A DNA stretch of 64,000 nucleotides from Paulinella micropora (Eukaryota; Cercozoa; Imbricatea; Euglyphida). This document shows, one piece after another, positions 46,730 to 58,620 of this stretch. The DNA is taken from assembly GCA_009731375.1 (NCBI GenBank), contig BJOX01000151.1, positions 114,563 to 178,562 on the forward strand, given 5' to 3'. The notes under the pieces are model-generated. The model searched no databases, was not told where the DNA came from, and saw nothing but the letters and a program-made list of their open reading frames with translations. The translations under genes and the position numbers were made by a program. Positions within the stretch are counted from its first letter, which is position 1; the number at the start of each line of letters is the position of its first letter.

Positions 46730-46850
46730 CGAACACATAAAAGATGAGCCAGATGCCCCCATAGAGTAAAATGAAAATAGTTGCTCCTAGGGTTCCCCGC
46801 ATGTTTGGGGTTGATCCAAAAGCTGGATCCTCTGGAGCGACCCAGACCAT
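46730..46850 (-). CDS. first coding exon of a membrane-protein gene (partial)
   Basis: Minus strand: ACCATGG start context at 46850, then MVWVAPEDPAFGSTPN and a hydrophobic helix GTLGATIFILLYGGIWLIFY, ending at TTCG/GTAAGT, a near-ideal splice donor at 46729-46724. 40 codons plus one base. The open stretch continues upstream of the ATG to 46880, so the ATG is inferred from context. Product is probably a multi-pass membrane protein; the remaining exons were not joined with confidence. Confidence 0.55.
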
Positions 46851-47143
46851 GGTGGTGTCTAACGGCAGCAGAAATGGCAATGTTCACTCAAAGTTTAGAG
46901 CAGACAAGCAAGGACATACATTATTCCATACCACAGAGAAACTGAAACAGCAGTGTTTTCTGTTTTTTTGGAACGATAGGCGTGTCTGGTGCCACTAATT
47001 CGAAAAGTGCCTTCGATTTAATGAAGTTAAGAAATTTAATCTCTGGTTATCCATACAAAATCCATGCATACGCTATATTTATACATGTTAAGATCTGTTA
47101 AGTATGTTGAGTAGGCGTAGTTTGGCAAAAAGTGGTTTGGTAG

Positions 47144-47440
47144 GTGTTCTCCATCAGCCTACTTCCCACCCATATCCTCCAACTTTACTATGCACATGTA
47201 AGATCTCATGTATACCCCCTACTTATGTATGGTATCGCTATATGGGGATCTGATGAATACAACACCATTATACATCCACTTATTAGTATCATCCAAAAAC
47301 GTATAGTCCGTCTGATCTGCCTCAAATCATTCACATAGCGAAACATTCCACTTATTAGTATCATCCAAAAACGTATAGTCCGTCTGATCTGCCTCAAATC
47401 ATTCACATACTCATAGCGAAACATTTGGACAAACGGTTGA
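47144..47440 (+). pseudogene. non-LTR retrotransposon RT fragment
   Basis: Translation ILQLYYAHVRSHVYPLLMYG and IAIWG ... IIQKRIVRLIC matches the C-terminal part of LINE-type reverse transcriptases (YGI..WG ... LQK..IR.I), as known from jockey/CR1-like elements. A 72-bp tandem duplication (47276 and 47348) disrupts it. No endonuclease or upstream RT motif remains. Confidence 0.65.
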
Positions 47441-47699
47441 AGGCGGAACACTATGGATGGTATATATTCACGGATGGACAGGTTGCTTTGGATGATTGTA
47501 CCTAATACCTTACCTTTCGTTCTTGTTGAGCCTCTTGCCGTCGATAGTCAAGTCGAGCTGCACCTTCTGTTCATGCTTGTGGAGATAGTGTAGGTGGTTT
47601 TGGTGGGGTTGGGTACTAGGTTAGGTCTGTGGAAGTAACGGAGAAGGTTAGTTTTATCAGTTTGTGCTTGTTCTTGGAGTTGCTCTGAATTCTTAGCAG
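47441..47699. other. no clear gene
   Basis: Mixed-composition spacer between the RT fragment and the ACT array. Confidence 0.5.
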
Positions 47700-48225
<526 letters not shown>

Positions 48226-48243
48226 CCGCGTTTGAGCGGTTTG

Positions 48244-48367
48244 AGGGAGCTTCTACCGTTCTAGGGAGTCTGGGGCTGTTCAGAGCACTCCCACAATGTG
48301 GAAATGTGGTGTTTGCAATACCGACAATGAAACAGGATGCATCTCATGCAAAAACTGTGTGGTCTGA
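48244..48367 (+). CDS. RanBP2-type zinc finger exon
   Basis: Plus frame ends SGAVQSTPTMWKCGVCNTDN and ETGCISCKNCVV before TGA at 48365-48367. The spacing W-x-C-x2-C-x3-N-x6-C-x2-C is exactly that of RanBP2-type fingers, which bind RNA or small GTPases and occur in nucleoporins and RNA-binding proteins. The frame is open leftwards to a TGA at about 48235, with a possible acceptor (TTTGAG) just before it. An antisense frame also exists but shows no motif. Only this exon can be seen. Confidence 0.5.
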
Positions 48368-48412
48368 TCTCGAACCTTGTATACTTTACGTTGTGCAAAC
48401 ATATATGAAAAT

Positions 48413-48611
48413 GCAAGCATGCATACAAGCATAAATATGTGCACACAGAGATGTATGTACACGCATACATACATACAACAGCGTATACACATACATACAT
48501 ACATACATACATACATATGTATGTCATACATGCATACACACAATGTACATACAATGTACATACATACATACATACATACATACACACACACATACACACA
48601 CACATACATAC

Positions 48612-48642
<31 letters not shown>

Positions 48643-48742
48643 CATCATACATGCATCATACATACATACATACATACATACATACATGCACATACATATA
48701 TACGTGCATACATACATACATACATACATACATACAGACATG

Positions 48743-48774
<32 letters not shown>

Positions 48775-48927
48775 AATGCATACATACATACATACGTACG
48801 TACATACATACATACATACATACATATATACATATATACATATATACATACATACATACATACATACATGCATACATACATGCATACATGCATACATACA
48901 TACATACATACATACATACTTACATAC

Positions 48928-48958
<31 letters not shown>

Positions 48959-50060
48959 CATACATACATACAGACATACATACATACCATACATACATAC
49001 ATACATACATACATACATACGTACGTACGTACGTACATACATACATACATACATACATACATACATACATAAAATGCATACATAGATACATACATACATA
49101 CATACAATGTATGTATGTATGCATGTACTGTATGTATGTATGTATGTATGTATGTATGTATGTATGTATGTGTGTATGTCATGTATGTCATGTATGTGTG
49201 CAATGTATGTCATGTATGTATGTATGTATGTATGTATGTATGTATGTGTGAATGTATGTATGTATGTATGTATGTATGTATGCACGTATGCACGTATGCA
49301 TGTATGCGTATGTGTATGTATGTATGTATGTATGTATGTATGTATGTATGCATGCATGTATGTATGTATGTATGTATGTATGTATGTATGTATGTGTATG
49401 TATGTATGTATGTATGTATGTATGTATGTATGTTGCATGTATGTATGTATGTATGTATGTATGTATGTATGAATGTATGTATGTATGTATGTATGTATGT
49501 ATCTATGTACATATGTATGAACATATGTATGTATGTACCCACGTGTACGTACATACGTAGGTAGTTACGTACGTACGTACGTACGTAGGTACTTACGTAC
49601 GTAGGTACGTACGTACGTATGTATGTATGTATGTATGTATGTATGTATGTATGTATGTTTGTATGTATGTATGTACGTATGTATGTATGTACGTATGTAT
49701 GTACGTACGTATGTATGTATGTATGTATGTATGTATGTCTGTCTGTCTGTCTGTCTGTCTGTATGTATGTATGTATGTATGCATGCATGTATGCATGCAT
49801 GCATGTATGTATGTATGTATGTATGCATGCATGTATGTATGTATGTATGTGTGTGTGTGTATGTATGTATGTATGTATATGTATGTATATATTGTATACA
49901 TACATACATACATATATAAGTACGTACATTACATAAATTACATACATACATACATACATACAAACATACATACATACATACATACATACATACATACATA
50001 CATACATACATACATACATACATAAATACATACATACATGCATACATGCATGCCTACATA
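48413..50060. repeat. head-to-head (ACAT)n / (ATGT)n / (ACAT)n
   Basis: ACAT units about 48413-49105, their complement ATGT 49107-49895, then ACAT again to 50047. Several higher-order motifs (TACGTACG, GCATGC, GTCTGTCTG). Confidence 0.98.
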
Positions 50061-50107
50061 CATACGTACATACTCATGCTTTGTGATTTTTAGACTTTTA
50101 AGGGCAA

Positions 50108-50182
50108 GCCCGTTAACGCCTGGTGGCTTCCCAAGCGCAAGGAGCCTCCTTCACAGGCTTGAACCGGGCCAGCAGCTCCTTG
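50108..50182 (-). other. possible terminal exon
   Basis: Minus strand reads YYKELLARFKPVKEAPCAWE followed by ATRR and TAA. Basic, helical, plausible C-terminus; family unknown. Confidence 0.35.
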
Positions 50183-51370
50183 TAATAGGTGATTATTCCA
50201 CAATGGTGTAGCCTCCTTTAGTGACATTTTTAAAATCCCAGACCATTGGAGACTGTTTCATCATTGGGAATGCATGACTCGGACTGATTGATTGCAAGTC
50301 GCAACGAGTCAGCATAACTGAGAGCAATCAAATGACATGCCGTAACTTTAGCTCAGCTGCTCCGTGCTGCTCTGAGACTCAATATGTATTTTTTTAATCC
50401 CTTTTGATATTAAGATTCCCTCATCTCTTCGATGAGTAAGTTTTGAAAGTTCTTAACTAATAAAAATTATTACTAGTAATATGAACCTGTCAACTTTTCT
50501 TTTATAAGGTGGCTCTGCTACGCAGGTGAGGCGCTATTAAATAGTAAAAACAGCTCACGTTGGGAATCAAGGTTAGCCTTGGAATCAGTGGAAATTCAGC
50601 TATATACTGTTAAATTAATAATCCGGAGTCAAAGCTAAGTAGCTAATACTATCGTCTGCAGTTTAAACTTTATTAGAAGAACGCGCCAAGACAAAGAGCT
50701 GGTACGAGTTAGGCCGGACACAGGTAATGGCTCTTACGACACGCATTACATATGCCGGCCGTACTGTCTAACCTAATTAATATATTAATAGGTCTAACAC
50801 TCGCATTACATATGCCGGGCCGTACTGTCTAACCTAATTAATATCATGATTGATAGGTCTAACACTGAGTCCCCCTGGAGCAAAGTTAATTGTTAAATTA
50901 AGTGCAGGTTCTATTATATAGCTATTCTGTGAACTTGAAGTTATAAAAACACAGACTCAAGACATACAGTACTCTTAAAACTCTTACCCTCACTCTCTCC
51001 AAGAGATAATGTCCACGGTGGCTACCCAACTTGCTGGGGCAAGTGTGTATCAGTTAGACTATACACAGGGCAGCGCTCTCCAGTCAAGTCAGGCCTAATC
51101 GACGAGAAGAAGATTATGGCGCGGCCTACTCCGACCACAGCTTATCCTATGTTATGAGTGATGGTAAGGTAAATATGTACTACTTGAATACAGGCATAGC
51201 ATAATCAAGTTACGTATAATAACATCGGTATACAACATTAGTATACAAGATGAACCAAACATACAGATAGGTGACATATGAAGTGAACCTGACTGTACTT
51301 GCTAATCTATCATGAAACTTATGATGTGACCTATCTGAACTATTAATTATCCTTTTACTCGGTAGTATGG
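50183..51370. other. mostly non-coding, AT-rich
   Basis: Contains a 60-bp direct tandem duplication (50742-50800 and 50802-50864, beginning CGCATTACATATGCCGG). Probably includes the 3' end of element 4, but no LTR pair could be matched. Confidence 0.5.
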
Positions 51371-51377
51371 ATTATGA

Positions 51378-51411
51378 AAATTTTCAGCGCTTCCCGTAGA
51401 GTGGTAACAAA
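51378..51411 (-). promoter_or_regulatory. conserved 3' UTR motif, element 4 copy
   Basis: Minus-strand CTACGGGAAGCGCTGAAAA, downstream of the element 4 RNase H as in elements 1 and 3. Confidence 0.75.
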
Positions 51412-51599
51412 AAACGACAAAAGTAATATGGAGTTTAGGACAAATCAGTACAAATATCTGTTATTATCGGCTGGTCTGGTACAGTCCAGATTGGTTGCCG
51501 AGGCCTTTCAAGACATACAGAGACTGTAGTCTGATCAGATGATCGCCCTCCGATCAACAACTGCGACCTCCAACTTAGCCTCTTAGATGTTTGTATGTT

Positions 51600-51605
51600 A
51601 TAAAT

Positions 51606-51636
<31 letters not shown>

Positions 51637-51637
51637 G
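51600..51637. repeat. short (AAT)n
   Basis: AATAAT repeats. Confidence 0.8.
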
Positions 51638-51999
51638 CGGCCACGAGACTCGGGCGCGAACGTGCGATAAAATGCTACTAGTCGGCGCGTAAGCGAGTTG
51701 AAGCAATAAAAAGAGAGCGAATGAGCGCATAAAATGCCATCCAGGGTACGCTTTCATCATCTCGCCCGCAGCAACCCGATCGAACCACCTATGTGTGTAA
51801 TTAAGGGCAAGTATCCGGAAGCGAGGGTCCTCTGGTTGGCGCTGATACGTCCTTTGTCCCCTAACTCTCAATCAACTTTCTCCCTAAGACAATTGATAGG
51901 TGCGTATGAGGAAAATTAATTACTTATATATACCGAGATTATAATATGTTCAGAAAAGTAGACCTCATGGGTAGATTCAATATGCAAATCGATCGGGTT

Positions 52000-52867
52000 T
52001 CATCCCAATACGAGCACGACTTTCCCTATCCAGCAGGACGGAAATTTTCTTAGCCAAGTAAATGAATTTCTCAACCGTGAAATGTATTTTAGTAAATAAA
52101 TCCGCGATATTTTCCTCAGTTGGTACCCGAATAATTTGAGTATCCCGTCCTTGACGAGTTTTGCAAGTAGATGATACCTTACCTCAATATGCTTAGTACG
52201 AGCTTCCCCTAACCCTCTTTCAGACAGCAACACCGTCCCTTCGTTATCTTCGAAAAGAGGGGTGGGGCCCTCGAGGCTGATCCCGATATCCCTAAGAGAT
52301 TGCCGTATTGCGAGAAGTTCTCTTACTGCCTCGTTAGCGGATACCGTTTCGGATTCCGACGTGGATTGAGCTATGACAGATTGCAGTTTTGAGAACCAAG
52401 CCACCGGGGTCCTATTGAATAGGTAAACATACCCGGACCGAGACTTTCGCGAACCTTTATCTCTAGCAAAATCAGAATCCACAAACCTCACCAACGGATT
52501 TTCCGATTTTCCTATCGACTTTAGCGATGATTGGTACACTGAAAGCTTCCATCCCGGGAATTCCAGATTTTTCTATTGCTTCGTCGATTGCATTTGCCAC
52601 AGCACATGATCCATGGTTAGAGTTCCAATCTTCGGGGGTTTTTGGGGCAGAGAAACAAGATTCTAATAGTTTCTTAAGATTCTTGTTTCCCCTCCGGAAA
52701 AACAACGCCCTCGGTGTCAATAACCATAGGAACATGCGATGCGCCATCGCATACGACATGTCGGGATTGGGGACTTGAGATTTAGCCGCAATACTCAAAG
52801 GGCAGATAAGAAGGGGCCTCGTATGCGCAGCTAGAAAGATGAGGATACCAATTAAGCACCAGGTCAT
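52000..52867 (-). pseudogene. rnh: Element 4 RT end and RNase H
   Basis: The upstream frame (52867-52472) has the RT connection FLAAHTRPLLICPLSIA. The main frame (52539-52000) carries RNase H motifs: RFVDSDFARDKGSRKSRSG, TSESETVSANEAV, LFEDNEGTVLLSERG and TKHIEVRYHLL. The catalytic acidic residues (Asp in VDSDF, Glu in SESE, Asp in FEDN) are present. A frame change near 52500 splits the two. Confidence 0.88.
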
Positions 52868-52956
52868 TCAATAACCGGTGGTCCTTCTTGAGACGTGCGG
52901 GTTTTCAGTTGTGAACGGGGTTTTAGCGGGTATTTCGTTCATGTACCCTAATTCGT

Positions 52957-53614
52957 TCAAAATAAGCAGTTCGTATTTGCGTTGGTGTAACGCAATCCCT
53001 TTCTCAGTTTGAACGATTTGGATATTTTTGGATTCTGTGGCTTACCCAGATCTTTGCATCTGAATCCCTTCTTCTCAAAGTGTGCGACCATCTTAAGGTG
53101 CTCAGACCTAGTTGCCGCGTGGCATCCGTCATCGACATGAAAGGATAGGAGTTGTGTGGTTTTGAGACTACTCCCATGTCTTATGAAAGATGCCCTATCG
53201 AGCGTAAAGGTCCGGAACTCAAGTTCCCCCGTAAGTTCCCCGTACAACATATCGTACCACAACCGACCAGATTCCGGGTGACCGTATAAGGTCTTCTTTA
53301 AAAGCCAAACGTAATCCTCCATCTGGAATTCTGGCGGTGGTCTTACGTAAATGTTGTACGGGATCTTAGCGTGGAGGTAAGCCGTAAAAATCGATCAACC
53401 ATAAGTCGATCCCAAAACACGCAGCGTAAGCTATCATGAGTAAAATAGTCCGATGTTGAGCAGTAGGGGAGTAAGTCTTTCTAGGATTATACTGAGCGTA
53501 TGCCTTCAAAAGGTCCCCTCTCAAGGTGATTCGGGCTTGATGGAACTCATCTAGCGTACCCTGTTGTTTAACGGTATCTATCCATTTCACCGGAATGATT
53601 GGTGTCCCGGACAT
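52957..53614 (-). pseudogene. rt: Element 4 reverse transcriptase
   Basis: The first frame (53614-53366) has IPVKWIDTVKQQG, ARITLRGDLLKAYAQ, YSPTAQHRTILLMIA and FGIDLWLIDF, where the usual DVKNAYL is decayed. The second (53322-52957) has WLLKKTLYGHPESGRLWYDM and the active site SFHVDDGCHAA. A frameshift at about 53350 and loss of the first motif make it inactive. Confidence 0.88.
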
Positions 53615-54252
53615 TCTAGCTTCCTTTTCCTTGCGCCAAACAAAGCCTTAAGCTCTTTCAGCTGCTCGAATTCTTTCTGCCGAGCTTGTTTACGATCTTT
53701 CGGTTTTTGCATCACCGGGAATTCCGGAAATTTCTCACTGACAAGACAATATTCCGCACGGTCTTCTCGGGCGCATACCGTGACATGTGCGCTCCTGGTT
53801 CTTCCCGAGATAATGTTTTCCCATGAAGTTTTGCCTTGTTCATGCGACCTCCAATGAGAACTGTGTTCAGCCCTTTGCTCCGCCACCCTTTCCCTCTCCC
53901 CCTCGACAAATGCAAATTCTGACGTGGTGTCAAAGTTTGGGCCACCTGCATTGGGCACGGCGGCTTCACTTTGATTGTCGTCGTCATTTGGGGTTGTCGA
54001 CTGGGGTGGTGGTTTTACAGAGGCATGAGCAACGGCGTATTTGAGAATTTCCGTATCAATCACTTTGTCGGTAACCCCGTCATCAAAGAGGACCGCGTGT
54101 GCCGGGAAACGTTTGGTTTTACGGACAACTGGGGCAGCGGGTGCAGAAACCGTTCCTTTGCGAACCGCAGTTTGCCAATTATCCCCGTAAGTTTGTTTTG
54201 CCCATCCCTCTCCCCACGCTTTAGCTGGATTTTCCATATATACCCCAGACAA
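53587..54252 (-). pseudogene. Element 4 W-module and linker
   Basis: MENPAKAWGEGWAKQTYGDN, WQTAVRKGTV, then HAVLFDDGVTDKVIDTEILK, matching the conserved module of elements 1-3, followed by a polar linker and the start of RT. Confidence 0.8.
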
Positions 54253-54730
54253 ATCTCGTCTCTCTTTGATCTTATGTTTCTTTTTCGTGACTTTCGCCTC
54301 CCCTGACCCCCACCGGGCTTGGAGTTCATATTTTTTGGGGTCGGAGGTATAAGGGGTGGTGGGTCAGATCTGTCCTCCCTGACTTCCACTGCCCTAGTAC
54401 CGCCGTTCCCTGTATTGGAGTCATCGGGGGGCGCCTTGTGTGGGGGTGATCCGGATGATATATAGATCCCCGGCTGGGAAGTTTCTCCCCTAGTCGGAAG
54501 TACCTCTACCGAGACCTCCCCCGAAACATTACCTTGATTTTCTGTGTTGCGAGGTTCGTTGGGGTTCGGGAGGGGGCAAATGCCATTTCACCGAAAACAT
54601 CTCTTCAGAGGCGTTTGTCCCTGCTAGAGATTTAGATGCCTCCCTCTTCTCCCAATTTCCAGACATCGAACACGACATTACGAACATTACTGTGTATTTT
54701 CCTTGCAACTGGATCATACACCCGATAATA

Positions 54731-55323
54731 TCAGGTATTTCGTTCGTACCCGAGAAATATCACTCTCTTTCCCCTCTCGCCTTTTCCCCTTTTAGCATCC
54801 ACCTTCATAAAAGCCATGCACCCTATGGGTCTGAGGTGGTGTAGCATGGGTTTACGTTTGTGGATGACCTCATAGGGGGACTTCCCTTTAAAAGGTCCAT
54901 GAGCGATAGGCAAAAGATTGCAGAAATAGGTCACGGCTTTCTCTGCTTCCACCCACATAGAAGGTGGAAGTTTGGCGTCGCTAAGGATAGCTCCGGCGGG
55001 CCCACCATTGGTTTGGTGGGACCTCTCTACCTTAGCGACAACCTGTTTCTCCCCCGCCGGGGCCTCGAGAAAGGCCGGCTGATTTACGTCCACCCAATCT
55101 TTGAACTCTTTATACTTGCCGTACTCCTTGTCACAAGTAATGAACTAACCTTCTTTCCCGAGTGTCTTTCGAAGAAAGCAGTAGCTTTGAGAAAGCAAGG
55201 GAAGAATTCGTTTTTATGACGCAAATAATAATCAAGTTCAAAATTGGACGCTAAGCACTTAACGGTAAATTTATATCGCTTACCGTCCCATGATGTCGTA
55301 TTCCACCAACCCTGGGTATCCAC
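54731..55323 (-). pseudogene. int: Element 4 integrase core
   Basis: First catalytic Asp in MDTQGWW (55323), then KRYKFTVKCLASNFELDYYL; the second Asp region reads CDKEYGKYKEFK across a frame change at about 55090; the Glu is in VVAKVERSHQTNGG. Downstream GRKP-like HKRKPMLHHLRPIGCMAFMK and VIFLGYERNT are typical of the integrase C-terminal region. Confidence 0.85.
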
Positions 55324-55349
55324 GGAGATGTGGATCCAGGGTCGGTGCT

Positions 55350-55600
55350 CTAAGACATGACGTGCTTCCTTTTGAATTGTGGTGCCTTTTTGATTTTATT
55401 CCGCAAACACCACTCACACTTCATTATATGTTGTCTCCACTCTTTCCCCATTATCTTTACTCCCATATACTTAGCCATTCTTTCCATGGCTTTTACCCAT
55501 CTGTGCTTACACATGCGGTGAAACACGGTGGCGTGTATGTTTTCATGGTAGTGGGGACGGACAACAGTGCACAACAGTGGTCCTTATTTATCATCTTCCT
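55350..55600 (-). pseudogene. Element 4 pre-integrase zinc domain
   Basis: VFHRMCKHRWVKAMERMAKY ... IMKCEWCLRNKIKKAP fits the H-x-H ... C-x2-C pre-integrase domain. Confidence 0.75.
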
Positions 55601-56240
55601 GTTTTGCTCTCTCACCTCTGTGTCAATCTCAGTAGAATAAGGTATGTAAGTACCAGACGTGACACATCACATTGCCAACCACATATACAAGGAGACGAAG
55701 AACAGACTATATATCATTGTATACTGGTAGGTTTGACTTTTGAGAAAGGTGAGAGGACAGTTGTCAAGCTTGCATCCCCAAGTCCGATGAATCATCAGAC
55801 TAGGGAACATCACTTGTTTCAGGGAGAGGAGTAGGTTGAGTGGTCGTTTCCGTTTTGAGGGCATATTGTGTAGTGGGTTCATACCGCTCATTGGGGTTAA
55901 GTGGTTTGATCCCTGGGGCATGAAAAACCGTGAGGTTGTTAGGTAGAGCTCCCCCCCTGGCTACTATCTGTTTCTCCTCAATCCGGATAGGCTTGTCTAG
56001 AACGATGACTTTGTTATTTTGTGCAGGATGACAGTAGTTCTAGTCAATAAGTGTAACGGATGTAACGGACTTTACTGGCATCATTGAGTACCAGTTACAG
56101 TTACGACTGCAATCTGAGTTGTCAGTTCTGCTATTCTACTTGCGGATCAAATTGTCGATTGGACATCGCGTCTTCTAACGGAGTCTTCCAGCAATCCGGA
56201 GTGTATTAAGGTACGAGTTAGGTCCGTGAGTGATAGGGTA
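55601..56240. other. no clear gene
   Basis: Probably the decayed 5' part of element 4; no gag or protease motif found. Confidence 0.4.
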
Positions 56241-56248
56241 ATTACCAA

Positions 56249-56440
56249 TCAACGATTTTGAACGGGCTTCCAACCATCAGCGCACTTTCTCTCTCTCGCA
56301 GGAGAATAGACATCCTCCGACAACTCCGCACTACCGCCCTTTTGTTTCCTATATTCCTTACCAGCTTTTTTCAATGCTTCCCCGTAGCTTATGTTATGCT
56401 TAGCAGAGTAAGCCTTTACAAACTTTATCCATTCATTCAT
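56249..56440 (-). CDS. small HMG/YABBY-like basic protein, virus-like
   Basis: 63 residues starting MNEWIKFVKAYSAKHNISYG then EALKKAGKEYRKQKGG. The pattern W-x2-FV-x3-Y-x-K-x2-ISY-x2-AL-x2-A-x3-Y is, from memory, that of short DNA-binding proteins found repeatedly in large DNA viruses of protists, virophages and related elements. The C-terminal 25 residues are polar. Start chosen at the ATG just before NEW. It is divergent from the next gene, with an 87-bp AT-rich gap between. Confidence 0.5.
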   Translation of the reverse strand: MNEWIKFVKAYSAKHNISYGEALKKAGKEYRKQKGGSAELSEDVYSPARERKCADGWKPVQNR

Positions 56441-56527
56441 CGCAGAGACTTCGCCTCCGCACCTCGGGTTATATAATTAATTAATTATTTTTTTATTTTT
56501 TATACTCCCTACTATATACATTCTACT
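56441..56527. promoter_or_regulatory. AT-rich divergent promoter region
   Basis: Sequence between two divergent start codons, mostly A and T (TATATAATTAATTAATTA). A shared promoter is inferred from layout only. Confidence 0.35.
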
Positions 56528-56858
56528 ATGATACTTACAAGACTATGTGAGAAGTTTGAACAAATCTCAGTTGCAAACAAAAAGAAATCATTTTCTCTCG
56601 CCGATGTTCAAAAGGTAATTAACGAAGAAATTCAAGCCATAGAAGAAAGAAAAGCATCTAAACCAAAAAACTTTTTCCATTTCGGTAAATACAAAGGAAA
56701 AAAAAAAAGAAGACATCGCTAAGATTGATAAACAGTATATTGAATGGTTGGTCCGTCAGCGGCAGTCAGAGACAGAACAAACATCAACACCGAGATCACA
56801 GCAGACTGTACAAGACAAGAACAAGACCAGAGACCAAGAAAGAGACTACGCCAGATAA
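56528..56858 (+). pseudogene. GKYKGK...WL protein (DUF3820/exoX-C-like), one frameshift
   Basis: Starts MILTRLCEKFEQISVANKKK, continues LADVQKVINEEIQAIEERK and FHFGKYKGKKK. At an 11-base A run (56698-56708) the frame ends early; shifting one base gives EDIAKIDKQYIEWLVRQRQ and a polar tail to TAA at 56856-56858. The FGKYKG ... I...D..YI.WL pattern is that of the small domain at the C-terminus of exoX-like nucleases and DUF3820 proteins, also seen in DNA viruses. The break may be a homopolymer error or a real mutation. Confidence 0.5.
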
Positions 56859-56924
56859 CTAGACGAAGATAAGTGATGAAGAAGAGAGAAAATGGAGAGA
56901 AACAATAATAATAATAATATTATA

Positions 56925-57412
56925 TCTTAGGCGTACTGATGCAGCTAATAGCATATCCTCAACGGACATAAGCCTCCAATACCCTTGTTCGAGGTCCTCC
57001 ACCCCCTGTGTCAGTCTCTCGCCTGATGATCGGGGCCACCGATGGAGCTCCTGAGGGCAAGACTGCACTAAGCCGAGGTTATTCCGCAGTCTTAGCAACC
57101 TCTTGCAAAACGTCACCGAATGTGCAAGTGCATACACCAAGCGCGGTTGCTAGAGCTGCCTCGAAACCCCACCCATAACAATCTGGTGTCTGCTGGGTCC
57201 TGGGCTATCAACCAGCATATGCGGAGTTTAAGATCTTTTACGCGCGCAACGACCCTCCTCCCCAGCATCTACCACCAAAGGGTTATGAGTTGGCGTCACA
57301 GTTTAACGCCTTGAGGCCATTGGGCTGGAACTCTGTTTAGCAAGTGTGACTAGGTTTTTTCATCGGGATTTCCCTCAAATATGTCACAGTCAACACTCCA
57401 AGGCAGATTTAC
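56925..57412 (-). repeat. Dispersed repeat family R1, copy 2 (inverted)
   Basis: Reverse complement of 9745-10240 with scattered differences; keeps the MVYALAHSVT frame (57140 downward). AAT arrays lie on both sides. Confidence 0.88.
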
Positions 57413-57725
57413 TATATCTGAGGCGTACTGATGCAGCTAATGGCATATCCTCAACGGACATAAGCATCCAATACCAATAATAATAATAATAATAATAATA
57501 ATTATAATAATAATAATAACAACAACAAAAATAATAATAATAATAATAGTGCTTCTCTGTCAATGGCTGATGCATTTCTGCACATGCGCCTCCATCGTCT
57601 CACCCGTGAGGGGAGTACGAAGAATTGACGATAAGCTCTAATGACACCCCCGCAAGGGCAGTTCCAACACTTCCAGACGGGCCGGTATGTTCAATGAAAA
57701 TACTGGTCCAGACGGATCGTTACGT
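57413..57725 (-). repeat. composite R1/SINE sequence with (AAT)n
   Basis: Second copy of the R1 end (57418-57475), AAT array to 57548, then sequence also seen at 36510-36537, and a partial GTTCAATGAAAATACTGG unit. Confidence 0.75.
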
Positions 57726-57814
57726 TCAATGAAAATACTGGTGGCACCGACGGGAATCGAACTGGCGACAGGGCCCAGATGGTAGAACTTGACCACTGGG
57801 CTATCACGGTGTCC
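57726..57814 (-). mobile_element. tRNA-derived SINE, copy 2
   Basis: Reverse complement of 36317-36405; box B at 57753-57763 and box A at 57793-57803. AAT array follows at 57815-57874. Confidence 0.78.
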
Positions 57815-57874
<60 letters not shown>

Positions 57875-57876
<2 letters not shown>

Positions 57877-58430
57877 CGGCTTCAATTTTTACTTGAATTT
57901 CATACGTCTTCTGTGAACACTTCTCACTCATCCCTTCGAGTGGCCACCCTGCAAGTACCAACCCGGTTGGTATATATCCTAAAATCCAACAAATAGTGTT
58001 TGTCTCAAACTAAAAAGAAAAGTTCTGCTACCATGCTACTGTGCTGACTAATAAGTGGCATGGAGCGCGGCATCTGAACATTGAGAAAAGGGGGAAAATA
58101 TAGATGTCGTTCAGGGGGGACACAGGGGGAGGAAGAGAGCGAGAGATGGGAACACGCAAACGTGAGAAACGAGAAGGGGAAACAGCAAAGCTTTAGTCAA
58201 GGAAGCCCTGAAAGCTTTGAGAAAAAGGTATGACAAATGGGAGAGGAGATATTAGGTTTAGAATACATCGCGTATATTATGTCCGTATTTGATACATGAT
58301 ATCGATGCTATATACACAGATATGTATGCTGGCGAATTTGATGCCAGAAATAAGTATCATTGGTCCGCTTGGCTAGCAAAAACTGCAGACTGGTCCATTG
58401 TGTCCTGCAGGCGCGGGTTCATGGTCACCT
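57875..58430. other. no clear gene
   Basis: Mixed-composition spacer. Confidence 0.5.
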
Positions 58431-58581
58431 AGATAGATAAATAGGTAGGTAGGTAGGTAGGTAGGTAGATAGATAGATAGATAGATAGATAGACAAGATA
58501 GATAGATAGATAGATAGATAGATATATAGATAAGATAGATAAGATAGATAAGATAGATAGATAGATAGATAGATAGGTAGG

Positions 58582-58612
<31 letters not shown>
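58431..58612. repeat. (GATA)n/(GGTA)n
   Basis: Tetranucleotide array. Confidence 0.97.
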
Positions 58613-58613
<1 letters not shown>

Positions 58614-58620
58614 CGAATAC

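Larger units (their letters stand above)
51378..55600 (-). mobile_element. Element 4: degenerate Ty1/copia element
   Basis: Minus-strand remnants in copia order: pre-integrase HHCC domain, integrase, W-module, RT, RNase H, 3' motif. No LTRs or gag recognised. Sequence is well diverged from elements 1-3. Confidence 0.85.

Noticed and set aside
50866-50880. PPT of element 4 at GTCCCCCTGG
   Set aside because: Resembles the other PPTs but cannot be tied to an LTR.
50618-56225. LTR pair for element 4 (shared AATCCGGAGT and GGTACGAGTTAGG)
   Set aside because: Two short matches with different spacing (about 80 against 17 bp); not enough for an LTR.
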